The position numbers and the translations under genes were made by a program. A DNA stretch of 64,000 bases from JAGVSR01 sp963778225 (GTDB lineage: Bacteria; Pseudomonadota; Alphaproteobacteria; Rhizobiales; Hyphomicrobiaceae): positions 148,067 to 212,066 of the forward strand of contig CAVZTR010000013.1 of assembly GCA_963778225.1 (NCBI GenBank), read 5' to 3'. The first letter of the stretch is position 1. The number at the start of each line of letters is the position of its first letter. The notes under the pieces are model-generated. The model was not told the DNA's origin. It saw only the letters and a list, made by a program, of their open reading frames with translations, and ran no database searches. Positions 24,182 to 33,833 of the stretch are shown piece after piece.

Positions 24182-26434
24182 TTGCCAGCCTCAAACAAGC
24201 CAGTCCGAAACAAGACGCTGAAGCCGTTTGCGTTCATGGGTTGCACAGCCCTAGTGGTCACGCTGCTGCCTTCGACGGTCGGGCGGACAGACCCCCTCGC
24301 CGCCGCACCGGCACAAACCGCGGCGATCGAGCGCCCACTTCTGCCGAGCCCTCATAAGCCCGACTCCGCCGAAGCGGCCCATACCGCCCGCTACGACAAA
24401 GCGATTGCGCCGCTGCTGGCCACCAAGATCTCAGACGAAGACGCCACCGCCCTGCGCGATGCCATGAAAGCGTATGCCTCCGGCAAGCCCGAAGAAGGCG
24501 ACCAGCACCGCGCGCGCCTTGCAAATCCCGTCGCTGCCAAACTGGCGACATGGCACCGCCTGCGCAGCGGCTTTGGCTCGGCCGCCGACTACCGCGCCTT
24601 CCTCGACGCAAACCCCGCCTGGCCCGAGCGTCGTCTCCTCACCCAGCGCTATGAGGAAGCTCTCTTCATCGGCGGCGGCAACGCTCCCCAAATTCGCGCA
24701 GCCTTCGCCAAAGGCGGTCCCGACCACGGCGCCGGATTTGCAGCACTCGCCTCCACCTATCTCGCCGAGGGCAAAACCGAAGACGCCCGCAAGCACGCTG
24801 TCAAAGCCTGGCGGGACATGACGCTTGGCGCGAAGTTTGAAACCGGCTTTCTCGCCCGCTTCGGTTCGCTGCTGACGCTGGCCGACCACAAAGCCCGCCT
24901 CGACCGTCTCATCATCGACGACGTCCGCTATAAAGACGATCGCAACAGCCGCGCCGCGACCGCCAAACGCGTCATCGCGCTGCTGCCCGAAGTCGAGCGC
25001 AAACGCGCCGAAGCCCGCCTCGCCGTTTTCATGCAGCAGAAGGGCGCGCTCACGCTCATCCAAAAGGCACCGGCTAGCGACACCGCCGACTGGGGCTTCA
25101 CCTTCCATAAGATCCAGGCCCTGCGGCGCGCCGACAAGATCGACGAAGCCGCCACGATCATGCTGACGGTCCCGACGGCACCCGGCGCCGTCAACAACAA
25201 CGACGAATGGTGGATCGAACGGCGCACGCTCGCCTACGCATCGCTGCGCAAGGGCAAGCCAAAACTCGCCTACGAGATCGTCAGCGACGCGGGCCCCCTG
25301 ACCGTCAACCCGCTTAAAGACCAGTCCTTCATGGCGGGGTGGATTGCCTTGCGCTACTTGAAGGATCCCGCCAAAGCCAAGCAGCATTTCGCAACCATGC
25401 AGAAGGCGGCGGACGGTCCGCTGAGCCGCGCGAAAGCCAACTACTGGGTCGGTCGAACGGCCGAAGCCCTGAAGGACAAACCCGCTGCTCTGGCGGCCTA
25501 CACGGAAGCCACGCGCGACCGGGACGCCTTTCATGCACTCCTTGCGCTGCAGAAAATCGATCCAGGCGCCACGAGCTTTCCCATCACACCACCGGCAGCC
25601 CCGACCGCTGACGAAATCGAAAAATTCAACAACCTCGACGCCGCGAAAGCTGTCGTCATCGCCACCAAAGCCAAACTCGATCGCTCGATCAGCCGCGTCT
25701 TCCTGGTGCAACTGCGATTTCACCTGAAGAGCGAGGCCGAACTCGCGATGATTGCACACCTTGCGGAAGCCATCGGCGATACGCAGTCGGCCGTGCGCAC
25801 CGCGAAAGCCGGCATCGCAGATCGGAAAAACCTTTTCTACTATGCCTATCCCGTCCACCCATTCCCGGCCTATTCGCCGCTGCGCAAACCACCCGAAACA
25901 GCATTCCTGCTCGGCATTGCGCGCCAGGAAACGGAATTCAACACGCTCACGGTCTCAGGCGCGGGCGCCAAGGGTCTGCTTCAGGTTATGACTGTGACGG
26001 CGCAGCACGTCTGCCGCGACTACAAGATCAAATGCGATATCAAACGACTTCTGTCCGATCCCGCCTACAACACCATGATGGGCTCGGCTTACATCGGCGA
26101 CCGCATGCAGGATTTCACCGGCTCCTACATCCTCACGATGGCCGGCTACAACGCCGGTCCCGGCCGCGCCCGCCAATGGATCCGCGAGTTCGGCGATCCG
26201 CGCGATCCCGCCATCGATCCCATCGACTGGATCGAGCGCATCCCGATCCAGGAAACGCGCGAGTACGTTGCCAAGGTTCTGGCGAACGTGCAGGTGTATC
26301 GGGCGCGTCTCGGCGAATCAGACGTCGCGGTGCGCCTCGATAAGGATTTGATGCGCGCGCGCGTCGCTGGAGGTGCCATCCCGCTACCGGCCGCCCAGCC
26401 GGACGAACGGGATGACGCCGCGTCCGACGGCTGA
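24182..26434 (+). CDS. slt: Soluble lytic murein transglycosylase
   Basis: 750-residue periplasmic enzyme that cleaves peptidoglycan to 1,6-anhydro-muropeptides. A TTG start at 24182 gives a basic n-region (NKPVRNKTLKPF) and a hydrophobic signal sequence; ATG 24236 is an alternative but loses the basic residues. A long alpha-helical superhelix (about 60-580) is followed by the SLT catalytic domain with the glutamate in ARQETEFN, AGAKGLLQVM and MAGYNAGPGRARQW. Divergent from dapA. Confidence 0.92.
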   Translation: MPASNKPVRNKTLKPFAFMGCTALVVTLLPSTVGRTDPLAAAPAQTAAIERPLLPSPHKPDSAEAAHTARYDKAIAPLLATKISDEDATALRDAMKAYASGKPEEGDQHRARLANPVAAKLATWHRLRSGFGSAADYRAFLDANPAWPERRLLTQRYEEALFIGGGNAPQIRAAFAKGGPDHGAGFAALASTYLAEGKTEDARKHAVKAWRDMTLGAKFETGFLARFGSLLTLADHKARLDRLIIDDVRYKDDRNSRAATAKRVIALLPEVERKRAEARLAVFMQQKGALTLIQKAPASDTADWGFTFHKIQALRRADKIDEAATIMLTVPTAPGAVNNNDEWWIERRTLAYASLRKGKPKLAYEIVSDAGPLTVNPLKDQSFMAGWIALRYLKDPAKAKQHFATMQKAADGPLSRAKANYWVGRTAEALKDKPAALAAYTEATRDRDAFHALLALQKIDPGATSFPITPPAAPTADEIEKFNNLDAAKAVVIATKAKLDRSISRVFLVQLRFHLKSEAELAMIAHLAEAIGDTQSAVRTAKAGIADRKNLFYYAYPVHPFPAYSPLRKPPETAFLLGIARQETEFNTLTVSGAGAKGLLQVMTVTAQHVCRDYKIKCDIKRLLSDPAYNTMMGSAYIGDRMQDFTGSYILTMAGYNAGPGRARQWIREFGDPRDPAIDPIDWIERIPIQETREYVAKVLANVQVYRARLGESDVAVRLDKDLMRARVAGGAIPLPAAQPDERDDAASDG

Positions 26435-26476
26435 TCAGGCCGCAACGAGTGATATTGGGGATAGGGGCTTTTTATA

Positions 26477-27379
26477 ATGACGACAGCGCCGCAGCGCTTC
26501 GAAGACATCACGTTCATTCAGCGCACCGGCCTGAAACTCTACGCCCGCCGCTATCGAGCGCGCCATGCGTCGCCCCAATCCGCGCGCAAGCCCCTCCGTC
26601 CCGTCCTCTGCCTGCCCGGCTTGACGCGCAACAGCCGCGACTTCCACGAAATCGCGCTCGACTTGTCCTCCGGTGATCGCGCCCGCGATGTCTACACACT
26701 CGATTCCCGCGGTCGCGGACTGTCGGACTACGATAAAGATTGGCGCAACTACACGGTCCCCTGCGAAATGCAGGACGCGCTCGACTTCATGATCGCGCGC
26801 AGCCTCGAAGGCGCGGCCATTCTCGGCACCTCGCGTGGCGGACTGATCGCCATGGTAATGGCGGCGGCCCAACCCGGCTTCCTCGGCCCCGTCATCCTCA
26901 ACGACATCGGCCCGGTGATCGAACGCGATGGCCTGTCCCGCATCGCATCGTACGTCGGCCGCACACCGCTTCCACGCGACTGGAAGGAAGCCGCGGCGAT
27001 GGTCCGCGATATGAACAAGAACGCGTTCACCTCCGTCAGCGAAGAAGAGTGGGAGCCGATCGCCCGCCAGCTGTTCAATGAGCGAAAGGGCCGCCCCGCG
27101 CCCGGCTACGATGCGAAACTCGGCCAGGCCTTCTCATCCATCGACGGCCCGATCCCGCCGCTTTGGGCTCAGTTCGAAGCCCTAAAGCGACTGCCCGTTA
27201 TGGTCATTCGCGGCATCAATTCCGATCTGCTGTCGGAAGCAACGGTGGACACCATGCGCCAGCGCCACCCCGATCTCACCGAACTCGCAATCGCTGGACA
27301 AGGTCACGCGCCGTGGCTGCGCGACAAGGCCTCCATGACGGAAGTCCGCCGGTTTCTGGAACGCACGGACCCTGCGTGA
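26477..27379 (+). CDS. Alpha/beta-fold hydrolase
   Basis: 300-residue cytoplasmic hydrolase. The nucleophile elbow is LGTSRGGLI (Ser near residue 117); LCLPGLTRNSRDF forms the oxyanion side, the acid is likely in INSDLLSEATVD, and the histidine is in IAGQGHAPWL. Substrate not predictable. ATG 26477 lies 42 bases after the slt stop; GATAGGGGC precedes it. Confidence 0.85.
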   Translation: MTTAPQRFEDITFIQRTGLKLYARRYRARHASPQSARKPLRPVLCLPGLTRNSRDFHEIALDLSSGDRARDVYTLDSRGRGLSDYDKDWRNYTVPCEMQDALDFMIARSLEGAAILGTSRGGLIAMVMAAAQPGFLGPVILNDIGPVIERDGLSRIASYVGRTPLPRDWKEAAAMVRDMNKNAFTSVSEEEWEPIARQLFNERKGRPAPGYDAKLGQAFSSIDGPIPPLWAQFEALKRLPVMVIRGINSDLLSEATVDTMRQRHPDLTELAIAGQGHAPWLRDKASMTEVRRFLERTDPA

Positions 27380-27401
27380 TCGCAAGCGATCAATGGCCCC
27401 G

Positions 27402-29072
27402 TCAGTTGTCTTTGCTCGTCTCCACCTCACCGCGATCGACACGGCGCGAAAACTCCGTCTGGCCTCCGGATGCCAGAATGCGCGCTTGCTCGATCCAATT
27501 CTCGCGCTCGATCCTGCCCTTGAAGTCGAGTTGCGAACTCACGCTGTCGATATCGGCTTTCGTCCAATTCGCAATCTGCTCGTACGATGAGATGCCCAGC
27601 GCATTGAGCCGCTTCTCGATCAGCACACCGATGCCGCGCACACGCTTCAGATCGTCGATACGCCCGCCCAGCGCTGAACCATCTCCACGCAGCGCCTGCG
27701 ATCGAACCGAGCGCAAGCCCGCCATATCGGGACGCGACACCGGCTCTGCCGCCTTCTGCGTCTTGTTTTCACGGATCGCGTCCGCCAGCCGAACAGGACG
27801 CGGCTCGGTTGCGTCGCCCGCATACCGCGCGAGCACGCGCGCCTGCTCGATCCAGTTGTCGAGCCCGACGCGGCCCGGACGCCCGATCGCGCTCTCAACG
27901 CGTTCGACATCCGCCGAGGTCCACTTCGCAATCTCCGAATAGCGCGAGTACCCCAACCCGAAGAGCACCTTTTCGGTGTCGGCATCGACGCCAATGATGC
28001 GCGTAAAGCGATCGGGACCCGCGCTCTTCTGCGCCGTGGCATTGGCCGCAGCACTCGCTGCCGCCGCAGCCATTCCGACAGCCGAGGTTGTCGCCGCGAC
28101 GCGCTGACGGCGCGAGTAATCCGTGTCGGCGCCACGCGCGAGGATCTGCGCCTGTTCGATCCAGTTTTCCTGTTCAATGCGGCCAAGAAGTCCAAGCGTC
28201 TGGCTGAAACGGGTTACATCCCCCGCCGACCACGACGCAATATCGCTGAAACGGCGCACACCAAGCGCGTTGAGACGCTCTTCAAGTTCCCGTTCGATCC
28301 CGCGGATGCGTTTCAGATCCTCAGGCGGCAGCGCCGGCTCAGCCGCTACCGGAGCAACCTCAGGTTCGGGAGCGGCCGGCACGTCCACGACCGGCTCAGC
28401 CTCAAACGCGACGGCCGGCTCCTCAATCGCAACCAGTTCCGGTTCAAGGTCAGGTTCTGGTTCAGGTTCAGGTTCTGGCTCCGCCGCCTTGGCAGCAGCG
28501 GCAGCGTCTGCGGCCGCGATGGCGCGCGCCGCGGCAGCAGCGGCGGCAACAGCCGCATAGCTCGCCATCTGAGCCGCGCCGCTCATCGGCGGAGGCGGCG
28601 GGGGAGGAGGCGGCGGCAGCGGTTCCTGTTCAGCGACAACCGGCTCCGGAGGCGGCTCAGCAGCGGCGGGCTCGGGTGGTGGCGCAGGTTCAGGCTCTGG
28701 CGCAGCTTCGACAACGGCTTCTGGCTGCGGCTCTGGTTCCGGCTGCGGCGGCGCTACCGGCGCCTTCTTGATCTCGATCTCCGCCGTCCCGCCATCCCGC
28801 GCGACCGGCTGCTGTGCCGGACGAGGACGCACCTCCACGACAGGCTCGCCCGGCGCCGCGATCGGCTGCGGCGGCAGCAGCTTGCCCGTCAGTGCCGTCT
28901 CGAACCGCGTCGTTTCCGGCGACAGCGGTGCGCGCGGCGTTGCTTCGACAGGCACAGCCACTGGAACCATCTTCGGTTCATGCAGCGCGCGGCGGAGCAT
29001 GCATCCCACCATGCATCCGGCGAGATAGGCCGAGAGCAACAGCAGGAAGATCTGCAGGGCGAGCGTAATCAT
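27402..29072 (-). CDS. Membrane protein with three helix-hairpin-helix repeats
   Basis: 556 residues in three parts. An N-terminal membrane helix (LALQIFLLLLSAYLAGCMVG) is followed by about 225 residues rich in Pro, Ala and Glu (PEPEPEPEP runs). The C-terminal half has three copies of an approximately 70-residue unit of the form L-K-R-I-R-G-I-...-L-N-A-L-G-...-I-A-x-W-...-G-R-I-x-x-E-N-W-I-E-Q-A, at about residues 250-320, 355-420 and 465-540. These units resemble the helix-hairpin-helix motif often fused to respiratory complex I subunits. It is the last gene of a minus-strand cluster with a 32-residue membrane peptide and a BON/OmpA protein. Function unknown. Confidence 0.75.
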   Translation of the reverse strand: MITLALQIFLLLLSAYLAGCMVGCMLRRALHEPKMVPVAVPVEATPRAPLSPETTRFETALTGKLLPPQPIAAPGEPVVEVRPRPAQQPVARDGGTAEIEIKKAPVAPPQPEPEPQPEAVVEAAPEPEPAPPPEPAAAEPPPEPVVAEQEPLPPPPPPPPPPMSGAAQMASYAAVAAAAAAARAIAAADAAAAAKAAEPEPEPEPEPDLEPELVAIEEPAVAFEAEPVVDVPAAPEPEVAPVAAEPALPPEDLKRIRGIERELEERLNALGVRRFSDIASWSAGDVTRFSQTLGLLGRIEQENWIEQAQILARGADTDYSRRQRVAATTSAVGMAAAAASAAANATAQKSAGPDRFTRIIGVDADTEKVLFGLGYSRYSEIAKWTSADVERVESAIGRPGRVGLDNWIEQARVLARYAGDATEPRPVRLADAIRENKTQKAAEPVSRPDMAGLRSVRSQALRGDGSALGGRIDDLKRVRGIGVLIEKRLNALGISSYEQIANWTKADIDSVSSQLDFKGRIERENWIEQARILASGGQTEFSRRVDRGEVETSKDN

Positions 29073-29119
29073 GGAAACCTAACTCCTTCGAACCATCGAC
29101 GGCAAACGGCTGCACGCCG

Positions 29120-29218
29120 TCAGTCCTCGGGCTCACCGCACGACACCCAACCCGCGAAAACACCGAACGCAAAGGCGCCGGCGACGTACCAGATCAGCTT
29201 GATCAGCAGATAATCCAT
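29120..29218 (-). CDS. 32-residue membrane peptide
   Basis: MDYLLIKLIWYVAGAFAFGV and FAGWVSCGEPED, a single-helix peptide. It is supported by a near-ideal ribosome site: GGGGGAG at 29224-29230 (minus strand), 5 bases before the ATG at 29218. It lies in the same direction between the BON/OmpA gene (stop at 29279) and the HHH-repeat gene (start 29072). Too short for domain assignment, but its position and ribosome site make it a convincing small gene. Confidence 0.6.
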   Translation of the reverse strand: MDYLLIKLIWYVAGAFAFGVFAGWVSCGEPED

Positions 29219-29278
29219 CTCAACTCCCCCGGCCGATGCCCGTCACCCGAGCGCCGCTCCCTGCTCTGCCCTGCCTGC

Positions 29279-31366
29279 CTACTCGGCAATCACCTTGAAC
29301 TCGATGCGCCGGTTCTTCGCGCGCCCAGCCGCCGTCTCGTTCTCCGCGATCGGCCGCTCCGCCCCGTAGCCCACCGTCGAAAGACGCGACGCATCTACGC
29401 CCGCGGCCGTCAGATAATCGCTCACGGCCTTCGCACGGCGCTCCGACAGCGGGTTGTTGCGCTCCGGAATGCCTTCCGAATCCGTGTGGCCCTCCACGCT
29501 GATCTTGAACGCCGGACACTGGTTCACGATCTTCGCCAGTTCATCCAGCGTCGGCTTGCTCTTCGGATCGAGCGTCGCGTCCGCCCGCTGGAAGTTGATC
29601 ACGCCTTTGGCAACCGCCGCACCGATCAGCTTCTCGCACCGATCGGCCTCGGCCCGCGCCGCCGCAAGCCGCGCGTCGTCCTCAGCGCGCGCTGCCGCCG
29701 CCTGCGCATCGGCAGCCGCCTTCGCTGCCGCTTCTTCCTCAGCCTTGCGCCGCGCTTCCATCTCGGCGGCTAGACGCTGCTGCTCTTCTTCCTTGGCCTT
29801 CGCCTCGGCCGCAAGCCGCGCCTCTTCCTCCGCCCGTTGGCGCGCCGCCGCCTGCTTTTCGCCGGTGCTTGTCACCTGGACGACGGTCTCGCAGTCTCGG
29901 CTCGCCGCACCCTTGACGTCCGCCGCCAGAACCTTCGCCACCTCGTCGTCGTCCGTGACACCCTTCACGGCTACCGTTCCGTCGCTGAGCGTCAGATCGC
30001 CCGTCGTCAGACGGCCAAGTCCGCTGATCCCAGCCAGCAGGCAAGCCCGCCAGCCGTCACCGGCACCGGGCTTCACGTCCAGGCTGTCCTTCACCGACAG
30101 ATCCGGGAAGCGCCCGCGCGTCGCCGCAACGAGCGCGATGCGCTCATCTTCGCTCGGCACATTTCCTGTCAGCTCGATCTGCCCACCTTCGATCCGCGCC
30201 GTCGTGACATAGGCTTGCGGAGCCGCCGGCGGAGACGGTGCCTCGGCCACGGGCGCCGCCGCTGGCGGTTCGGGCTGCACGGCCGGCGCCGGTTCAGGCT
30301 CCACAGCTGGTGCCGGCGGCGGTGGCGGCGGTTCTGGCGCAACGATCTTTGCCTGTGCCGTCAGCGGCGCGGGAACGGCCGACTTGAAAGCCTCCGTGAC
30401 GGCGTCTGCCGTCGCCTTGTCGTCGGCCTCGCCTTCGAGCATCACCGACCGTCCCGACAGCGCAAGTTCCCCCGCCCGCAGCTGATAAAGCTGATCGAGG
30501 CCACCACCCGCTGCCGCCACGAATCCCTCCGGCGCCCCGTCGGCAATTTCGACCCGATCGACGATCGCCCTGTCGGGAAACAGCTTCTTCGCCTTCTGGA
30601 ACAGCTCATCGCGCACATCCGCCGACGGCGCATAGCCCGACAGCACGATTTGGTTCGCGGTCGCCACCGCCCCCCACACATAGTTCGCGATCTTCGGTCC
30701 GGTGATCGCGTCCCGTGCCAGCGTGATCCCCGCCGGCATCGTCTTCAACCGCGACCGCACCGCCTTCAGGCTCCCCTGATCCGGCGCGATACCGGCAATC
30801 GACAGTTTTGTGTCGGAAAGCTCGACGCTCCCCTCTTGCAGGGCCGCGAGTTGCTTGAGCCCAAATCCAGCACCGGAAATGAAAACGTCCCGCGCCGGTC
30901 CACCGCGCGCCAGCTTCATGTCGTCGTTCACCCGTAGGCCCGGCAAAGTCGCGCGAACGGCCTGCAAAATGGATTTGCGCGCAGGCTCTCCCGGCACGAA
31001 GCCGCTCAAGCGCACAGTCCCACCGGGCTCCCGCGTCGCCGACCAGACGAAGGTCTCGACCGTTTTGATGAGATCGGTCCGCGCATCGACCACGCGCACG
31101 CCCCAGACACGGCGCACCAGATCGGCGGCCTTGGACGGGTCCGTCTCTTCCGCCGCCAGTCCCGTCAAAACCGCATCACGGCCGGAAAACGAGGTGGCCG
31201 CCCATCCGAGCCCGGCGCGCTCGAGCGCCTCGGTCGCGCGCACGCGCAAATCGGACTCGATGTCTGCCTGATGGAGATGGAGGACGATCCAACTCAACGG
31301 GGCGATCAGCAAAAGGCCCCAAAGCCATCGCCAAGGATTGCATCTCATCAAACCCGTGCTCCCCAA
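29279..31366 (-). CDS. BON-domain and OmpA C-terminal domain protein
   Basis: 695 residues. N-terminal anchor helix (WRWLWGLLLIAPLSWIVLHL), several BON-like repeats in the first 300 residues (LTGLAAEET, VRLSGFVPGEP, IVLSGYAPSADVRDELF), a proline-rich linker, another BON unit (IELTGNVPSEDERIALV), an Ala/Glu/Lys/Arg-rich coiled-coil stretch (about 505-575), and a C-terminal OmpA domain with ISVEGHTDSEGIPERNNPLS and RLSTVGYGAERPIAENE, which binds peptidoglycan. Probably anchored in the inner membrane and reaching the wall. First gene of the cluster ending with the HHH-repeat protein. Confidence 0.85.
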   Translation of the reverse strand: MGSTGLMRCNPWRWLWGLLLIAPLSWIVLHLHQADIESDLRVRATEALERAGLGWAATSFSGRDAVLTGLAAEETDPSKAADLVRRVWGVRVVDARTDLIKTVETFVWSATREPGGTVRLSGFVPGEPARKSILQAVRATLPGLRVNDDMKLARGGPARDVFISGAGFGLKQLAALQEGSVELSDTKLSIAGIAPDQGSLKAVRSRLKTMPAGITLARDAITGPKIANYVWGAVATANQIVLSGYAPSADVRDELFQKAKKLFPDRAIVDRVEIADGAPEGFVAAAGGGLDQLYQLRAGELALSGRSVMLEGEADDKATADAVTEAFKSAVPAPLTAQAKIVAPEPPPPPPAPAVEPEPAPAVQPEPPAAAPVAEAPSPPAAPQAYVTTARIEGGQIELTGNVPSEDERIALVAATRGRFPDLSVKDSLDVKPGAGDGWRACLLAGISGLGRLTTGDLTLSDGTVAVKGVTDDDEVAKVLAADVKGAASRDCETVVQVTSTGEKQAAARQRAEEEARLAAEAKAKEEEQQRLAAEMEARRKAEEEAAAKAAADAQAAAARAEDDARLAAARAEADRCEKLIGAAVAKGVINFQRADATLDPKSKPTLDELAKIVNQCPAFKISVEGHTDSEGIPERNNPLSERRAKAVSDYLTAAGVDASRLSTVGYGAERPIAENETAAGRAKNRRIEFKVIAE

Positions 31367-31782
31367 GTCCTACCGCACCATCCGGCTGACCCCGCGCAGC
31401 GGAATCGGATGGCGCACGGGCGAGCGCCGTTGAAACGCCGTTCGAGAACAACGCGACACCACGCCAACATGCCAGGCCGGTTCCCTCACCCGCCGTGCCG
31501 CACTATAGAGGACCGAAAATCCCTTTCCAAGCGGGCACCCCCTCGCTCCGGGGAAAGCAACCGTTTGAACAAACGCTCTAAATTGGCGCCCGCGGAAGCC
31601 ATGATTCCAAGCCGAACCAGCGCTTAGCGCACAATTCGGCGACCAGCGCGCCCAGCGACGCGCCCAACTTCGCCCGGCCCACTGCAACTTTTTTGACACA
31701 GACCCCGGGGTCACGTAGACCACACGAGAGATCGATAAGCCGTCCCGGTGCGGGGCGGTCTCAAGTCCTGAGGCCCGAGACG
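31367..31782. other. Divergent intergenic region
   Basis: 416 bases between the BON/OmpA gene (leftward) and the response regulator (rightward). Presumably holds both promoters. TTTGAACAAACGCTCTAAATT at about 31562-31582 is the most AT-rich stretch. No protein-coding or RNA gene recognised. Confidence 0.35.
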
Positions 31783-32433
31783 ATGGACGAAAACTTTCTG
31801 GTGGTGGACGACCACCCTCTGTTCCGCGATGCGCTGACCTTGGCCATCAAGGCGTCTCACCCCGCCGCGAACATCAAGGAAGCATCCTCGATCGACGCGG
31901 CAAAGGAAATGATGGGCCGCGGCGAGCGCTTCGACCTGGTCCTCCTCGATCTCTCCATGCCGGGTGTTGCAGGCTTCGAGGGCTTCCTCGAACTGCGCGG
32001 CATCGACCCCAAGCAGCCGATTGTCATCGTGTCGGCACTCGAAGACAGTCGCGTCATCCACGAAGCCATCACGCTCGGCGCGGCTGGCTTCATCCCCAAG
32101 TCGGCCCGCAAGCCGGAACTGGCCGAAGCGATCGACACGGTCATGCAGGGCAACCTCACGCTGCCAAAAACCTATCAGCCGCCCGCTCGCGATGCGGCCG
32201 GCGCGTCCGACATCGGCACGCGCCTATCTTCGCTCACACCCCAGCAACTGCGCGTCTTGAACATGCTGCGCCAGGGTCTTCTCAACAAGCAGATCGCGCA
32301 CGAACTCGGCGTCGGTGAAACCACCGTCAAGGCCCACGTGTCGGAGATCCTTCGCAAGCTCGACGTCGCCTCGCGAACGCAGGCCGTCATCGAAGTCAGC
32401 CGCATCGATTTTGACAAACTTGTCGGCGGTTAG
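31783..32433 (+). CDS. LuxR/NarL-type response regulator
   Basis: 216-residue two-component regulator. The receiver domain has the phospho-acceptor in DLVLLDLSMPG, acidic DDH at its start and the lysine in FIPKSARK. The C-terminal DNA-binding LuxR helix-turn-helix is SLTPQQLRVLNMLRQGLLNK followed by VKAHVSEILRKL. ATG 31783 is preceded by GAGGCCCGAGACG. It converges on a hybrid histidine kinase that lies with a FIST-domain sensor gene, its likely partner. Confidence 0.9.
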   Translation: MDENFLVVDDHPLFRDALTLAIKASHPAANIKEASSIDAAKEMMGRGERFDLVLLDLSMPGVAGFEGFLELRGIDPKQPIVIVSALEDSRVIHEAITLGAAGFIPKSARKPELAEAIDTVMQGNLTLPKTYQPPARDAAGASDIGTRLSSLTPQQLRVLNMLRQGLLNKQIAHELGVGETTVKAHVSEILRKLDVASRTQAVIEVSRIDFDKLVGG

Positions 32434-32447
32434 TGAGGCGCGACCGA

Positions 32448-33833
32448 TTACGCCCCGCTGGTGATCACATGGCGCATCAGCGCCCTGAGTTCCGCCGGCT
32501 TCACCGGCTTGCGGAGCAGTTCGAATGGCCCAGCCGCGGCCAGTGAAGACTGCGTCAGCGATCTGTCGGCCGAAATCACGATTGCTGGAACCTCAACGCC
32601 CAGTCGCCGCCGCAGATCTGCCACGACAGCGACGCCGGTCTGCCCCCGGTTGAGGTGGTAGTCGGCGAGCACCACGTCCGGGCTGTACTCCGGCGTCTCG
32701 TTAAACATCGCCTCCACATCTTCCGCCGAAGCCGCCACGCGCACCTGGCACCCCCAGCGCATCAGCAGCGCCCGCATCGCCTCGACGACCGTCGGCTCGT
32801 TTTCAATCACAAGCACATGCGATGCCGGCAAACCGTAGCCGGGCGCAACATGCGTCTCCACCACCTGCTGCGGCGCTCGCATCGTTGCGAACGGAGCCAT
32901 CACCGTGAAACACGATCCGCGGCCGACGCGGGAACATAGTCCCAGATCATGTTCAAGCGCCTCCGACATGCGCTGCACGATAGACAATCCGAGGCCAAAC
33001 CCGCCGACGCGCGCTGTTTCCGAAGCCGTGCCGCGCTGGAACTCTTCGAAAATTCGATCCCGCTCCACCTGCGGAATGCCCGGTCCCGTATCCCAGACTT
33101 CGAGCCGGACGCTCAGGCCCCGCCGTCTCGCCAACAACCGGATACGCCCTCTGTCCGTATAATGCACCGCGTTGGCGACCAGGTTCTGCATGATCCGTCG
33201 CAACATCAGCGGATCGGACCGCACCATCAACCTCGTGGGCCTGTGACCCAGCTTCAATGACTTGGCACGTGCGATCGGCGCGAGATCACCCACGACGCTG
33301 CTGAACAATTCGTCCACGTCGATCAGTCGGATCTGCGGCTCGGTCACACCCGCTTCGAGCCGCGACAGATCAAGAATGGTCTTCAACAGCTCTTCGATCG
33401 TCGACAGCGCATGGTCGACCTGTCCTCCAAGCCGCTGCTGCTCCCGATCGCCTTCGCCGTCGAGCATGGCGGAAAGGGTCAGCCTCGCGGCGTGCAGCGG
33501 CTGCAGCAGGTCATGACCGACCGCTGTGAAAAAACGCGTCTTGAACCGGTTCGCACGCTCGGCCGCGTCCCGGGCCAGCATCAGTTCGCTGTTGGCTTGT
33601 TCGAGGCGGTCAAGCGCGGTCTTCAACTGGTCGGTGCGAATACGCACCTGGCCCTCGAGCCCAATGGCGGTCTGGAAGAGCGAATACGCGTTCGCTTGCT
33701 GATCCATCGAACGCTCGACGCGCTGCATAAGCGCGGCATTGATCCGCGCGAGCTTTTCCAGCCGACGCTCAAGTTCCGAACCCGGCCCGTCGTGCCGTGG
33801 CGGGATCGGGTAACTGACTTCGTCGCTTTTCAT
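32448..33833 (-). CDS. Hybrid histidine kinase (NahK-like)
   Basis: 461 residues, no membrane helix. An N-terminal coiled coil (ELERRLEKLARINAALMQRV) leads to the H-box FFTAVGHDLLQPLHAARL (His near residue 109), the ATPase boxes NLVANAVHYTD, WDTGPGIP and GGFGLGLSIV, and a C-terminal receiver with the aspartate in VVLADYHL and lysine in LLRKPVK. Its start overlaps the FIST gene by 4 bases (ATGA), so the two are translationally coupled. A cytoplasmic hybrid kinase coupled to a FIST sensor is the layout of NosP/NahK nitric-oxide signalling. Confidence 0.88.
   Translation of the reverse strand: MKSDEVSYPIPPRHDGPGSELERRLEKLARINAALMQRVERSMDQQANAYSLFQTAIGLEGQVRIRTDQLKTALDRLEQANSELMLARDAAERANRFKTRFFTAVGHDLLQPLHAARLTLSAMLDGEGDREQQRLGGQVDHALSTIEELLKTILDLSRLEAGVTEPQIRLIDVDELFSSVVGDLAPIARAKSLKLGHRPTRLMVRSDPLMLRRIMQNLVANAVHYTDRGRIRLLARRRGLSVRLEVWDTGPGIPQVERDRIFEEFQRGTASETARVGGFGLGLSIVQRMSEALEHDLGLCSRVGRGSCFTVMAPFATMRAPQQVVETHVAPGYGLPASHVLVIENEPTVVEAMRALLMRWGCQVRVAASAEDVEAMFNETPEYSPDVVLADYHLNRGQTGVAVVADLRRRLGVEVPAIVISADRSLTQSSLAAAGPFELLRKPVKPAELRALMRHVITSGA

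Noticed and set aside
24431..25858. 475-codon open frame on the minus strand
   Set aside because: Antisense to slt; glycine/phenylalanine-rich shadow with no domain.
28370..28760. Repetitive GC-rich stretch that could be taken for a DNA repeat array
   Set aside because: It is the coding sequence of the Pro/Glu/Ala-rich linker of the HHH-repeat protein.
29837..30937. 366-codon open frame on the plus strand
   Set aside because: Antisense to the BON/OmpA protein; arginine-rich with no domain.
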